The notes under the pieces were generated by a model. It had not been told where the DNA came from. It saw only the letters and a list, made by a program, of their open reading frames with translations, and ran no database searches. The position numbers were made by a program, and so were the translations under genes. From assembly GCF_002078015.1 (NCBI RefSeq), contig NZ_LWBP01000045.1, positions 1-64,000 of the forward strand: DNA of 64,000 nt. The letters are read 5' to 3'. The DNA is from Niastella populi. Its GTDB lineage: Bacteria; Bacteroidota; Bacteroidia; Chitinophagales; Chitinophagaceae. This document shows, in pieces, positions 1-7,815 of this stretch; position 1 is the stretch's first letter, and each line of letters begins with the position of its first letter.

Positions 1-25
1 ATAACCAACGATCTGTTTATAAAGC

Positions 26-56
26 AATAGGAACTATTGCATCAATAGTTCCTATT
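26..56 (-). terminator. Perfect 14-bp inverted repeat downstream of the DUF6520 gene
   Basis: The arms AATAGGAACTATTG (26-39) and CAATAGTTCCTATT (43-56) are perfect complements around a 3-nt loop. The hairpin lies about 30 bp past the stop of the leftward gene at 86-349, so it may end that transcript. The T-run after the stem is weak (GCTTTATAA on the minus strand), so it could instead be a stabilising 3' hairpin. Confidence 0.55.
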
Positions 57-85
57 ACAAAAGAATGCAAAATTAGAACAACCTT

Positions 86-349
86 CTAGTTAGCAGTTGT
101 ATAGGCAATTGTAGTAGTAGTACAACCTGTCACAGGAGCAACATAGTACATATTAGTTCCCTGGGCATTACATACAGTGGTCGCACTTCCCTGGTCCTGA
201 TCTTGGGTCGTAAATCCTAGTCTAAGAGCTTGGATTGGACAAGTACTGTCGCAATAAATACTTCCTACGTTTTTTGCTTTAAAAGCCAAGGCACCACCTA
301 CTACTGCAAAAACGGCAATGGCTGCTAACAAAACTTTTGCTTTTTTCAT
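86..349 (-). CDS. Small secreted four-cysteine protein, DUF6520 family
   Basis: The protein has 87 residues. Residues 1-23 form a signal peptide or N-terminal membrane segment (MKKAKVLLAAIAVFAVVGG, then ALAF). The mature part is about 64 residues with four cysteines, two in a CDSTC pair followed by two single ones, which would allow two disulfides. This architecture matches the DUF6520 family of Bacteroidota, whose function is unknown. It is the last gene of a leftward cluster but is separated from the thioredoxin-like gene by 161 bp, so it may have its own promoter; I saw no clear TAnnTTTG box there. Its neighbours (thioredoxin-fold lipoprotein, MauE-like membrane protein) suggest that its cysteines are oxidised or reduced by cluster partners; that is inference. 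Confidence 0.75.
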   Translation of the reverse strand: MKKAKVLLAAIAVFAVVGGALAFKAKNVGSIYCDSTCPIQALRLGFTTQDQDQGSATTVCNAQGTNMYYVAPVTGCTTTTIAYTTAN

Positions 350-510
350 AATTGAATTGCTTTTTAAATCAAAAAGCTAAACTTTAATTTAGATAATAGC
401 CTGCTCTTGTTTTTCCAACAATTAAGGCGGCAGGTAAAGCCTCAATTGTGGAATCCGGATTCCGTTTTCAGCATGTAAGTACACACTAATTAATAATTTT
501 ATATAAGCAT

Positions 511-1002
511 CTATTCTTCGATCGCAGACTTTATTTGTTTACTATATACCTGGCCAATAAAGGCCTGCTTTAATAGCTTGTTCTTATCATAAACCGCTAA
601 ATAAGGTACTCCTGGTACTTGATAATAATTACTAAAAACCAATTTGTAATCTATTCCCGCAGTGATGTTTGAGTATTTATTTAGTTGGTAATCGTCATAG
701 AATTTTTTCATGTCATGAAAAGGGTATGATGTAAAAACATAAAAGTGCACATCCTTTAACTCACTCATATTGTTAAGAATAATTTCCATTTGAGCTCTGG
801 AATATGGGCAATAAGGCCCATAAAAAAATAAAGCTATCGGATGGCCTGACGGAATAGTAGCTGTATTCAAATAAGTACTGCTATCAGGCAGAAGTAGGCT
901 AAATGAAGGAAGTGGCTTACCTTCCAATCCTGTTTTTAAAGGCTCCTTACTATAACACCCTAAAAGAAAAACTGATAGCAGAAATGAAAAGAGCAGTTTC
1001 AT
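511..1002 (-). CDS. Thioredoxin-fold lipoprotein (redoxin/TlpA-like)
   Basis: The 163-residue protein starts with a lipoprotein signal ending LLGC (C16), so it should be anchored in a membrane and face the periplasm. The central segment FFYGPYCPYSRAQM resembles the active-site strand and helix of TlpA/AhpC-type redoxins. Only one cysteine of the motif is present (CPYS instead of CxxC), so a peroxiredoxin-like or monothiol role is possible. The later V-P-Y-L segment fits the cis-proline loop of the fold. Its ATG overlaps the stop of the upstream membrane-protein gene by 4 bp (ATGA), indicating translational coupling. It probably acts with the MauE-like protein two genes upstream. Confidence 0.7.
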   Translation of the reverse strand: MKLLFSFLLSVFLLGCYSKEPLKTGLEGKPLPSFSLLLPDSSTYLNTATIPSGHPIALFFYGPYCPYSRAQMEIILNNMSELKDVHFYVFTSYPFHDMKKFYDDYQLNKYSNITAGIDYKLVFSNYYQVPGVPYLAVYDKNKLLKQAFIGQVYSKQIKSAIEE

Positions 1003-2552
1003 AAATTCTTTATTTTCAAGTTTTCTAATAAATTATTTTGCATGATTTCCTGTCTTAAGCTTTTAGATTCTTTCAACTTGCATTCTTCCACTATGAAACT
1101 AATAAGCAATAGGGTAAAACAAAATGTAAAAATGATTGGGAATATTTGATATCGCAATTCGATTGGTGCTGCAATCACGCTAAAAAACATATTGGTAAAC
1201 CATATGGTGATCGCTAATGCCAAAACTCGCTTGCTTAAAGAATTAATTTTATGAAAACCTAACAATAGAATAAAAGCCAGGTAACTGACAACAAAAACCA
1301 CATTGATAATCGGGCTAACTATCTGAAAGGGTTCAGCTATTTCAATTTTCTTTTCCTTATAAAATGTAGGGAGATATTTATTCTTCCATCCAAACCATCC
1401 GGCAGTTACTTGTTCCACACTATCCATTCCCATATTGTAAATGCCCATAAACTTTGGTGGAGGCGCATAATATTTTAAAAGGTTCGGCCACAAATAAAAT
1501 TGCATGAATTCACTTGGGTATTTTTTTATAAGATATCTACCATAGTCTGCATATAAAGGCGCGATCGAAGCCCATTGTCTAAAGTAATTGTTAGCACTAT
1601 CGTTTTGCTGTACCTTTTTGAGATATATTTTCAATGGAGATTTGAAATCCCATAAATAGTAAATAGCTACTTCATTGTCCGGTCTATAACGCAACTGATT
1701 TATAGAATCCATATGCCTGTTGACAATTGAATGGAGTGTTCTGAATCGAGCTGGAACAGTAGCAACGTTTTTTTGTTTAGCATGAGCATATCCATACAAG
1801 GCATTGGCAGCGATTTGCCAGCCCCCGAATGCTGAATACTGCGCTTGACCTGTCTGTTTATAATATTCATATTCGGTAGATCCTATAAATAAAGAGAGTG
1901 GTAGTATAATAAGTCCGATACTTTTAATTCTTGTTTTTATAGCAAGCTGAGAAATCGTAATAATTATGATGCTTAGAAACGGGTAATAAAGAGCATTATA
2001 ACGAACCATGAATGCAAAAAACAAAACCAAAGCATGCACGACCATCAAATATTTTGTCGGTTTATGTAAAATCCAAATCAATTGTGTAAACCAAACGATG
2101 CTTAATGCTGTAAATAAAGCATCACTAGAAACATAATTGCTGATATGAATTACTAAGGGGTTCAGAATATTTGCGAATAGTAAAACCACAAACACCCATT
2201 TAGGAGGTGATAGTAAGTAGCGAATAGTAAACACTAAATAAATCACACTTAATTGCAAAAAGATATATTGTAACAATACCAGGATAAAATGAGAGTTAGT
2301 GAAGCTGCTCACAAACCTCAAAAATTTAGAATAGCCAATTGCCCACATGTTGATTAACTGATTACTCCATGCAGCTTCCAAATAAGAATTTGAATCGGGC
2401 GGCATAAAATTGGGAAACGGATAAATGACTTTGAAAATAGACAATTGAATTGCTATTACAAGCCCAACCCACACAAGAAAGAGTCTGTTTTCTCTTTGAT
2501 GGAGGAGCCATTGATAAAATGGTAGTGTTGATATTTTTTGATTGAACATCAT
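999..2552 (-). CDS. Polytopic membrane protein, putative GT-C glycosyltransferase (copy 1)
   Basis: The 517-residue protein has about ten hydrophobic segments. An acidic motif (PPDSNSYLE, near residue 53) follows the first membrane segment, where GT-C (GT39/GT83-like) enzymes carry their catalytic Asp. It is a clear paralogue of the protein at 3065-4633: both share GYS-F-R, SSD, VRYNAL-YPF and the block LWPN--KYYAPP near residue 355. GT-C enzymes transfer sugars from polyprenyl-phosphate donors outside the membrane, which fits the GT2 at the head of the cluster. No characterised family is recognised with certainty. The gene overlaps the thioredoxin-like gene by 4 bp and begins 23 bp after the MauE-like gene. 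Confidence 0.65.
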   Translation of the reverse strand: MMFNQKISTLPFYQWLLHQRENRLFLVWVGLVIAIQLSIFKVIYPFPNFMPPDSNSYLEAAWSNQLINMWAIGYSKFLRFVSSFTNSHFILVLLQYIFLQLSVIYLVFTIRYLLSPPKWVFVVLLFANILNPLVIHISNYVSSDALFTALSIVWFTQLIWILHKPTKYLMVVHALVLFFAFMVRYNALYYPFLSIIIITISQLAIKTRIKSIGLIILPLSLFIGSTEYEYYKQTGQAQYSAFGGWQIAANALYGYAHAKQKNVATVPARFRTLHSIVNRHMDSINQLRYRPDNEVAIYYLWDFKSPLKIYLKKVQQNDSANNYFRQWASIAPLYADYGRYLIKKYPSEFMQFYLWPNLLKYYAPPPKFMGIYNMGMDSVEQVTAGWFGWKNKYLPTFYKEKKIEIAEPFQIVSPIINVVFVVSYLAFILLLGFHKINSLSKRVLALAITIWFTNMFFSVIAAPIELRYQIFPIIFTFCFTLLLISFIVEECKLKESKSLRQEIMQNNLLENLKIKNL

Positions 2553-2575
2553 TGTATTTGCTTAGAAAAAAATGT

Positions 2576-3043
2576 TTATGCTTGGATAGGAGCTTTTTGA
2601 TCGTTGATTGATGACAATTCTAATCGATGAGCTGATTTGAGTTGTTTTTCAAAAACAATACCTGTAATAGCTAATGCAATGAACGCTGTGTTAAGAGCAA
2701 TATGGCCTTGCCAGGAAAGTTCTCCAATCAGGCCACCGCAACTACATGGTATGTTTTCATTAATATTTAGTATTAGAATTGTATACATTGTGAACAAAAC
2801 CATTAATGAAAGTGATACAATAAATCCTTTAAAACGCCATCGAGGTATCACTAGTAGAACGGTTGCTAAAAACTCAATCCACGGCAAGGTAAAGGCTACA
2901 GGGGTGGCTATCGGAGCAAGTATAGGTGAGGTGGCAATTTGTTCTTTAAAAATGGAATACTCAATAATCTTGCTAATGCCTGTATAAAGAAAAAGTATGG
3001 TGAAAAGCATAACAATAGATTCTATAATCATTTTCTTTTTCAT
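2576..3043 (-). CDS. MauE/DoxX-family redox-associated membrane protein
   Basis: The 155-residue protein has four predicted membrane helices and a conserved CSCGG motif (about residues 101-105) between helices 3 and 4. This is the MauE-type arrangement. MauE proteins are DsbB/VKOR-like partners that shuttle electrons for thioredoxin-fold proteins in cofactor or disulfide maturation. The gene sits between two paralogous GT-C-like genes, with gaps of about 20 bp on each side, so it is surely co-transcribed. Its likely partner is the thioredoxin-fold lipoprotein at 511-1002, and the small four-cysteine protein at 86-349 is a plausible substrate; both links are inference. Confidence 0.8.
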   Translation of the reverse strand: MKKKMIIESIVMLFTILFLYTGISKIIEYSIFKEQIATSPILAPIATPVAFTLPWIEFLATVLLVIPRWRFKGFIVSLSLMVLFTMYTILILNINENIPCSCGGLIGELSWQGHIALNTAFIALAITGIVFEKQLKSAHRLELSSINDQKAPIQA

Positions 3044-3064
3044 GATATATGCATTTAGATAAAT

Positions 3065-4633
3065 TTATACAGGTGTTATTACATCCGTTATTGGACTTGT
3101 TTGGATCTTTCCTGCTTCTATTGGATTGACCACCTGTTTTTGACTTGCCATATTCCAAATCCAGTCAATCAATATTAAGGTGAAAGTGGTTGTAAGTAAT
3201 ATTGGAAATGATTGAAATCGTAAGGCAGCAGAAGATGCGAAAATGGTAAACCCTGCATTTATCAACCAAATTGATCCTCCTAAGAATATTGCCTGACGTA
3301 TTTGGTTGTTTTTTGAAAAACCATTCAAAACGTAAAACGATAATAACGCCATAATCATTACAACATTGATAACACCTGAAAGAATAGGATAAAAATCAAG
3401 GATGTGGATTTCATGATTATTTGCTTTGGTTCTTGTGCTTATCTTCAGAGATTTATATCCAAACCAATCTTTTGCAAGTGGCACTACACTATCGCGGCCC
3501 GAATTGAATGCTGCTAAAAATTCAACTGGTGGAGCATAGTACTTACTTGCATTTGGCCAAAGAAAATAGCGGACGAAATAGGAAGGATATTTACGAATGA
3601 TATATAACCCATAAGATTTAAAGTAAGGCCCCATGCTTGCCCACTTTTTCAATTCCCCTGCAGTAGTATCCTTTTTAAATATTTTTTCTCTGTATTTATA
3701 TAATGGCATTCCGAATGACCACATGTAGTAAGTACCGGCCAAAACAGCTTCGGTAGGATGTTTTTTGACATCCCTGGTGCTGTCGAAGTACTCCCTGATC
3801 ATATTATCCAATACTTGATATTTTTTGGCTACAGGTTTTCTTTCCGCACTATCAACATACCGGTAAGCATACATAGCATTGTTTGCAAACTGCCAGCCGC
3901 TAAAAGGGGAGTATTGCCAGTAGCCTGTAAGCTGTTTATATTTATACGACGTGTAAAAAACAAATAAGAAACATAGAATAGCGCCTGCACCAATGCCCAT
4001 TACTTTCTGCCGAACAGGCAATTTTGAGAGCCAGAATACAGCCGCAGAAATAAATGGATAGATTAATGCATTGTACCGAACGGTGAAAGCCAAAAACAAC
4101 ACAACAGCGTGCCAAACAATTACACGGGTGGATGGCCGGTTAATGAGCCACAATAAAAGAGCAAACCATACCAGGCTTAATGACGCAAAAAAACAATCAC
4201 TACTTATTAAATTTCCTAAATGCCAAAACAAGGGATTAAAAACCATAAAACATAGTAGCACAATTTGTATAACCCTGCTTAGTTTATAGAAATAAAACAG
4301 TGTGAACAACAAAAACAGGGCGCTCGATTGAATAAATAAGTATTGAAAGCTTACCAACGCGGTATCTGAACTGGTAAAAACACTAAACAACCTGATAAAT
4401 CGGGAGTAACCAACCATGTAGGTATTGATATCTAAGTTGAAGTGCGCAGTATTCAGGTACGAAAATGAATCACCATGAATATAGCTGGCATAGGGATAAA
4501 AATATTTGAAGATGCAAAACTGTAACACAATAGCTATTCCTGCAATCCACAATATTGCACGATTGCGTTTGTTCTTTAAAAGAAATTCCTTAAAAGACAT
4601 TTCATACGGAGATATGCTCATTCGTTCATTCAT
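3065..4633 (-). CDS. Polytopic membrane protein, putative GT-C glycosyltransferase (copy 2)
   Basis: The 522-residue protein is a paralogue of the one at 999-2552, with the same topology of about ten membrane segments. The acidic motif appears here as HGDSFSYLN. The shared blocks are SSD, TVRYNALIYPF, SGWQFANNA and LWPNASKYYAPP. The annotated start gives a short hydrophilic N-terminus before helix 1; M5 (4621) or M12 are alternatives. It follows the GT2 gene by 61 bp and precedes the MauE-like gene by 21 bp. By eye identity between the two copies is moderate, so the duplication is not recent and the copies may differ in acceptor or sugar. The assignment is by topology and motif only. Confidence 0.65.
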   Translation of the reverse strand: MNERMSISPYEMSFKEFLLKNKRNRAILWIAGIAIVLQFCIFKYFYPYASYIHGDSFSYLNTAHFNLDINTYMVGYSRFIRLFSVFTSSDTALVSFQYLFIQSSALFLLFTLFYFYKLSRVIQIVLLCFMVFNPLFWHLGNLISSDCFFASLSLVWFALLLWLINRPSTRVIVWHAVVLFLAFTVRYNALIYPFISAAVFWLSKLPVRQKVMGIGAGAILCFLFVFYTSYKYKQLTGYWQYSPFSGWQFANNAMYAYRYVDSAERKPVAKKYQVLDNMIREYFDSTRDVKKHPTEAVLAGTYYMWSFGMPLYKYREKIFKKDTTAGELKKWASMGPYFKSYGLYIIRKYPSYFVRYFLWPNASKYYAPPVEFLAAFNSGRDSVVPLAKDWFGYKSLKISTRTKANNHEIHILDFYPILSGVINVVMIMALLSFYVLNGFSKNNQIRQAIFLGGSIWLINAGFTIFASSAALRFQSFPILLTTTFTLILIDWIWNMASQKQVVNPIEAGKIQTSPITDVITPV

Positions 4634-4694
4634 AAAAACATAATTGAGTATGCAGGGTTTGGAATAATAGTTCCGCTATGGTTTACGTCAGCAA

Positions 4695-5582
4695 TTAACT
4701 TGCAGCTTGTTGAACAGGGGCCATTTTTTTGCTTTCTGCAATAAGCTTATTGTTGAACAAGCCAAATTTTAGAATGCAATAAATGGCTCTGAATCCATCC
4801 CTCCATCCAATCTTTTTTCCTTCGGCAAATGTTCTTCCATAATAGGAGATGCCTACTTCATATATTTTGATACCTGGCACCATTGAAATTTTTTGTGTTA
4901 CTTCCGGTTCAAAACCAAACCGCTTTTCGTGTAAATAAATGCGTTGAATAATAGCTGTACGGAACAACTTGTATCCGGTTTCCATGTCGGTTAAGTTCAA
5001 ATTGCTGAACATGTTACTTAAAAAGGTAAGCACCCGGTTGCCGATACTATGCCAGAAGAACAGGATGCGGTGTGGATTGCCGCCCATAAATCTTGAACCG
5101 TATACCACATCTGCCGACGCGAGCAAAATAGGTTTCAACAAAGTGTTGTATTCGCCCGGATCGTATTCCAGGTCGGCATCCTGTACCAACAGATAATCGC
5201 CGGTTGCCTGGGCTATACCCGTATGGATCGCCGCACCCTTTCCCTGGTTTACATCGTGCTTTATATATTTAAAGTAGTTTATCGTAAGGTTCGTATTGCA
5301 CGATATATAGTTTTGGATTACAGTCTCCGTATTATCCGTTGAACAGTCGTTTACAATGATCACTTCCTTCTCTATATTCCTGATCAACTTTACCTCGTTG
5401 ATGCGGTCAAGGATCAACGAAATCGTCTTTTCTTCATTATAGGCTGGTATGATGATCGATAAACGATTGATAGCTACATTGCCACCGGCTTGTGTATTCG
5501 CTGCTGGTATCTGTGTCTCTATGTTCTCCTCATTTATATGCAACGGTGTTTGCTGATACAACGGGTCTTTTATGGTTGACAT
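4695..5582 (-). CDS. GT2 family glycosyltransferase, polyprenyl-phosphate-sugar synthase-like
   Basis: The 295-residue soluble protein has an N-terminal extension of about 40 residues, then a GT-A fold: LSIIIPAYNEEKTI (nucleotide-binding strand), VIIVNDCSTDNT, and the metal-binding motif VQDADLEYDPGEY. The block MGGNPHRILFFWHSIGN and the MTGYK-type segment (DMETGYKLF) are typical of dolichol/polyprenyl-phosphate mannosyl- or glucosyltransferases. The C-terminus lacks clear membrane helices, as in DPM1-like enzymes. It is the first gene of the leftward cluster, and its product would supply the lipid-linked sugar to the two GT-C-like proteins. The sugar itself cannot be read from the sequence. 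Confidence 0.8.
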   Translation of the reverse strand: MSTIKDPLYQQTPLHINEENIETQIPAANTQAGGNVAINRLSIIIPAYNEEKTISLILDRINEVKLIRNIEKEVIIVNDCSTDNTETVIQNYISCNTNLTINYFKYIKHDVNQGKGAAIHTGIAQATGDYLLVQDADLEYDPGEYNTLLKPILLASADVVYGSRFMGGNPHRILFFWHSIGNRVLTFLSNMFSNLNLTDMETGYKLFRTAIIQRIYLHEKRFGFEPEVTQKISMVPGIKIYEVGISYYGRTFAEGKKIGWRDGFRAIYCILKFGLFNNKLIAESKKMAPVQQAAS

Positions 5583-6131
5583 AAATGGCGTTTTTTAAAT
5601 TAAATACTTCGTTTTTCGCATGCCGCTGTAGCCATCCCGATAGACATCGGGCCGGGAGTGCGGCAGTAAAACCTTTATATTAAAAGTTCGAAACCTTATT
5701 TCAAGGGCATAGTATGGTTCGTTACATGAATTGATACATGCAACAGCAGTTTACATTTGTTGACTGACAAAAATTACTTGTCCAATGTAATTAACAGTGG
5801 TGAGTTCGAGGGGCGAAATAAGTTTCTTCCCTATCAGGAATAACTTCGTCTTAGTTTATTGTTGAGTGATTTACCTGTTTTGTAATAGCCAGGCGAATTC
5901 ATGAAGGCAGTGTTCTTATGCATGGCGGATAGGTTTTAATTTAAATAAGATGCTGTGTAGTCGTAGCTGAAAGTAACCTGATGCAAATGGTTGGAGAAAC
6001 ATATCCTGCAACCATTTATTCTCTTTGTTTTTTAAGGGCGGATCCTGTTGTTTCGTTGATACTTGATGCAAGATACAGTACTAAAAGATCGAAAAAGTAG
6101 CGATTCGGTACAATTATGGAGCGATTCGGTA
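5583..6131. other. 549-bp intergenic leader upstream of the GT2 cluster
   Basis: There is no convincing gene. The part nearest the GT2 start holds a nested hairpin (5621-5665, listed separately). I found no perfect TAnnTTTG box on the minus strand, although this stretch must contain the promoter of the leftward cluster. The right part is the 3' flank of the AraC-type gene. Confidence 0.5.
5621..5665 (-). promoter_or_regulatory. Nested hairpin in the 5' leader of the GT2 cluster
   Basis: The outer arms TGCCGC (5621-5626) and GCGGCA (5660-5665) enclose an inner stem CCCGAT (5636-5641) and ATCGGG (5646-5651). The structure lies 38-83 nt before the GT2 start codon. It is not followed by a T-run on the minus strand, so it looks more like a leader structure or a short palindromic repeat than a terminator. 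Confidence 0.4.
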
Positions 6132-6557
6132 TTATTTTGAACGCTCGACATTTTTTGTCGTTTGCTTTTTTATTTTCTTTAACTGGTCAGACGATTCGTG
6201 GCTGTCATTTAAGTTACACTCCATAGTTAGATCCTTCCGCCATTGGGCAGGTGTTTTACCTTCGTGTTTCTTAAACTGTATATAGAAATTACTTCGATCA
6301 AGCCCTATTGCAGCAGATATATAGTCTATACTGAATTCTGTTTTTTGCAGTAACCTTTTTGCATGATCCATTTTCAGTTTGGTAAGATAGGAATGTATAT
6401 TATCATTGGTAACCGCTTTGAAGGCTGATTTAAGTTGGAACTTATTCAATCCGAATTTTTTGCATAAAAATTCATAGTCATAATTTTCAAAGAAATTCTT
6501 ATGAAGAAAATCGCGGATTTGGACCGCCTTTTCAATGTGACTTCTCTTCAGGTTCAT
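6132..6557 (-). CDS. AraC-family DNA-binding domain protein
   Basis: The 141-residue protein is almost entirely an AraC/XylS double helix-turn-helix. The first helix-turn-helix is around residues 25-50 (YEFLCKKFGLNKFQLKSAFK) and the second around 70-105 (SIDYISAAIGLDRSNFYIQF), followed by the typical KKHEGKTPAQWRKD tail. There is no N-terminal sensing domain. A basic C-terminal tail ends the protein. Its target is unknown. It is transcribed toward the GT2 cluster but is separated from it by 549 bp, and long gaps on both sides suggest it is monocistronic. Confidence 0.85.
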   Translation of the reverse strand: MNLKRSHIEKAVQIRDFLHKNFFENYDYEFLCKKFGLNKFQLKSAFKAVTNDNIHSYLTKLKMDHAKRLLQKTEFSIDYISAAIGLDRSNFYIQFKKHEGKTPAQWRKDLTMECNLNDSHESSDQLKKIKKQTTKNVERSK

Positions 6558-7203
6558 GATGGATAAGGTTGTGATGAAGAATTATATTGTCGATGCTTTA
6601 CCGGATTAAAGCTTTGTTGAATAATAACGATTGAAGGAGTACTTTCCGGCCAGGGTTATTGAGGAGACAATAAATGTAATAGCATATGTATAATAGATTT
6701 GTCAGTATTAGATATTTATTTTTTCCTAAATCCTAACCAGGTATTTATAGCCAGGTTAGCCAGGTTCTTTCTGAAAGTGTTTATTTTAAACACAATTGTT
6801 ATTGTGTCCTATCGGTGCCTTGACTTAATCTGATACTGTTTATAGAAGGTAGTTAGCGGTAAAGACGAAGGATAGGGTAATTAAACGCTGGTAATCCCCT
6901 TTACTTAAAACACCATTCGTATTGGTCACCTTTATCCGGTTTCAAAAAATATTTTTCACCCACGTAAAGGATTTTGCCAAAACGGTGTTCGTTGGCGTTT
7001 GACCTAATGGCGGTACATGAAATTCTTTATGTACTGCTATTGGGTTCGGTTTAGTAATTGGAAAAAGTTATGACAGTCCGCAGGTAAGTCTGTACCTTTG
7101 CTGCTCAATTCTTTTTCCTTTTTCTCATTGGTATGGTTTGATAAGTGTCCCCTTCCGGTATCCGCCGTCAATCATTATTAACCTTGTTAGTAAACTTTTA
7201 TCC
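6558..7203. other. 646-bp intergenic region, no gene recognised
   Basis: The stretch contains the divergent control regions of the AraC-type gene (leftward) and the sigma-like gene (rightward). A short direct repeat of a CCAGGTT word lies near 6740-6765. A candidate promoter box for the rightward gene is listed at 7093-7100. Nothing else was seen. Confidence 0.5.
7093..7100 (+). promoter_or_regulatory. Candidate Bacteroidota -7 promoter box (TACCTTTG)
   Basis: The octamer TACCTTTG fits the Bacteroidota sigma-ABfr -7 consensus TAnnTTTG exactly and is followed by C, as is common. No good TTTG -33 box lies 19 nt upstream. Transcription from here would give a leader of about 95 nt before the ATG at 7204. 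Confidence 0.4.
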
Positions 7204-7713
7204 ATGACACTTGCCATTGCCGACACAGATGTTACTCCCCTTACTATTCAAAAAGTACGATCAGGCGAACCGATCGATTTTCAGAAGCTTTACCAGAAGT
7301 TTTATGACTTTTTATTACAGGAGGCGAGGTTTTTAATACAAGAAGAAGATCAGGCAATAACGCTTGTGCAGCTCAGTTGTATCCAGAACTGGGTTCAGTG
7401 TGAGGCTATTACATCGGAAGCGTATTATTTTGGGTATGGCCGGAGCCGGATACTCCGTTATGCCCAGGTGTGGAGTCACCGGGAACCTCAGATCCAGCAC
7501 GAACTGAAGATCTTACAGGAATTGCTATCAGACCGATATGCGCTTAGCGAACAGCATATGGCCAGTCTTTACGGGCATTTAGCCCTTTCCCAAAAGGCAC
7601 TGGTGCTGCAGGTATTTAAGTCATATTTTCGGCCCGGGCCAGCGCATCCCCCGGTTGAAAAACATCCCTTATTAGATTACGCCTTTTACTCGCTTCATTA
7701 TATCCTGGGCTAA
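7204..7713 (+). CDS. Divergent sigma-factor-like protein
   Basis: The reading frame is open from a TTG at 7138, but the first ATG at 7204 gives a plausible 169-residue protein. The N-terminal half (residues about 15-55: VRSGEPIDFQKLYQKFYDFL, then LIQEEDQA and LVQLSCIQNW) follows the pattern of sigma-70 region 2 in ECF factors, where a similar segment ends in DIVQEVFLKLW. The promoter-melting residues are poorly conserved and I cannot identify a convincing region 4. It may be a degenerate ECF sigma factor or a protein that only borrows the fold. No anti-sigma gene lies beside it; the next gene is convergent. Confidence 0.45.
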   Translation: MTLAIADTDVTPLTIQKVRSGEPIDFQKLYQKFYDFLLQEARFLIQEEDQAITLVQLSCIQNWVQCEAITSEAYYFGYGRSRILRYAQVWSHREPQIQHELKILQELLSDRYALSEQHMASLYGHLALSQKALVLQVFKSYFRPGPAHPPVEKHPLLDYAFYSLHYILG

Positions 7714-7751
7714 AGCAGGTGTTTTTTGCCATCGTCCCGACCGGCGGCACA

Positions 7752-7785
7752 TAAAAGAAAAGGACCGCCCGAAGGCAATCCTTTC
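7752..7785 (-). terminator. Hairpin terminator between the sigma-like and SMP-30 genes
   Basis: The stem AAAGGA/TCCTTT (7759-7764 with 7779-7784) contains an inner GCC/GGC stem and a CGAA loop. On the minus strand it is followed by a T-rich run (CCTTTTCTTTT), so it ends the leftward SMP-30-like gene, and it may also act on the rightward transcript. Confidence 0.65.
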
Positions 7786-7815
7786 TCAGCCATGAACTGT
7801 AGGATCTACCATTTA

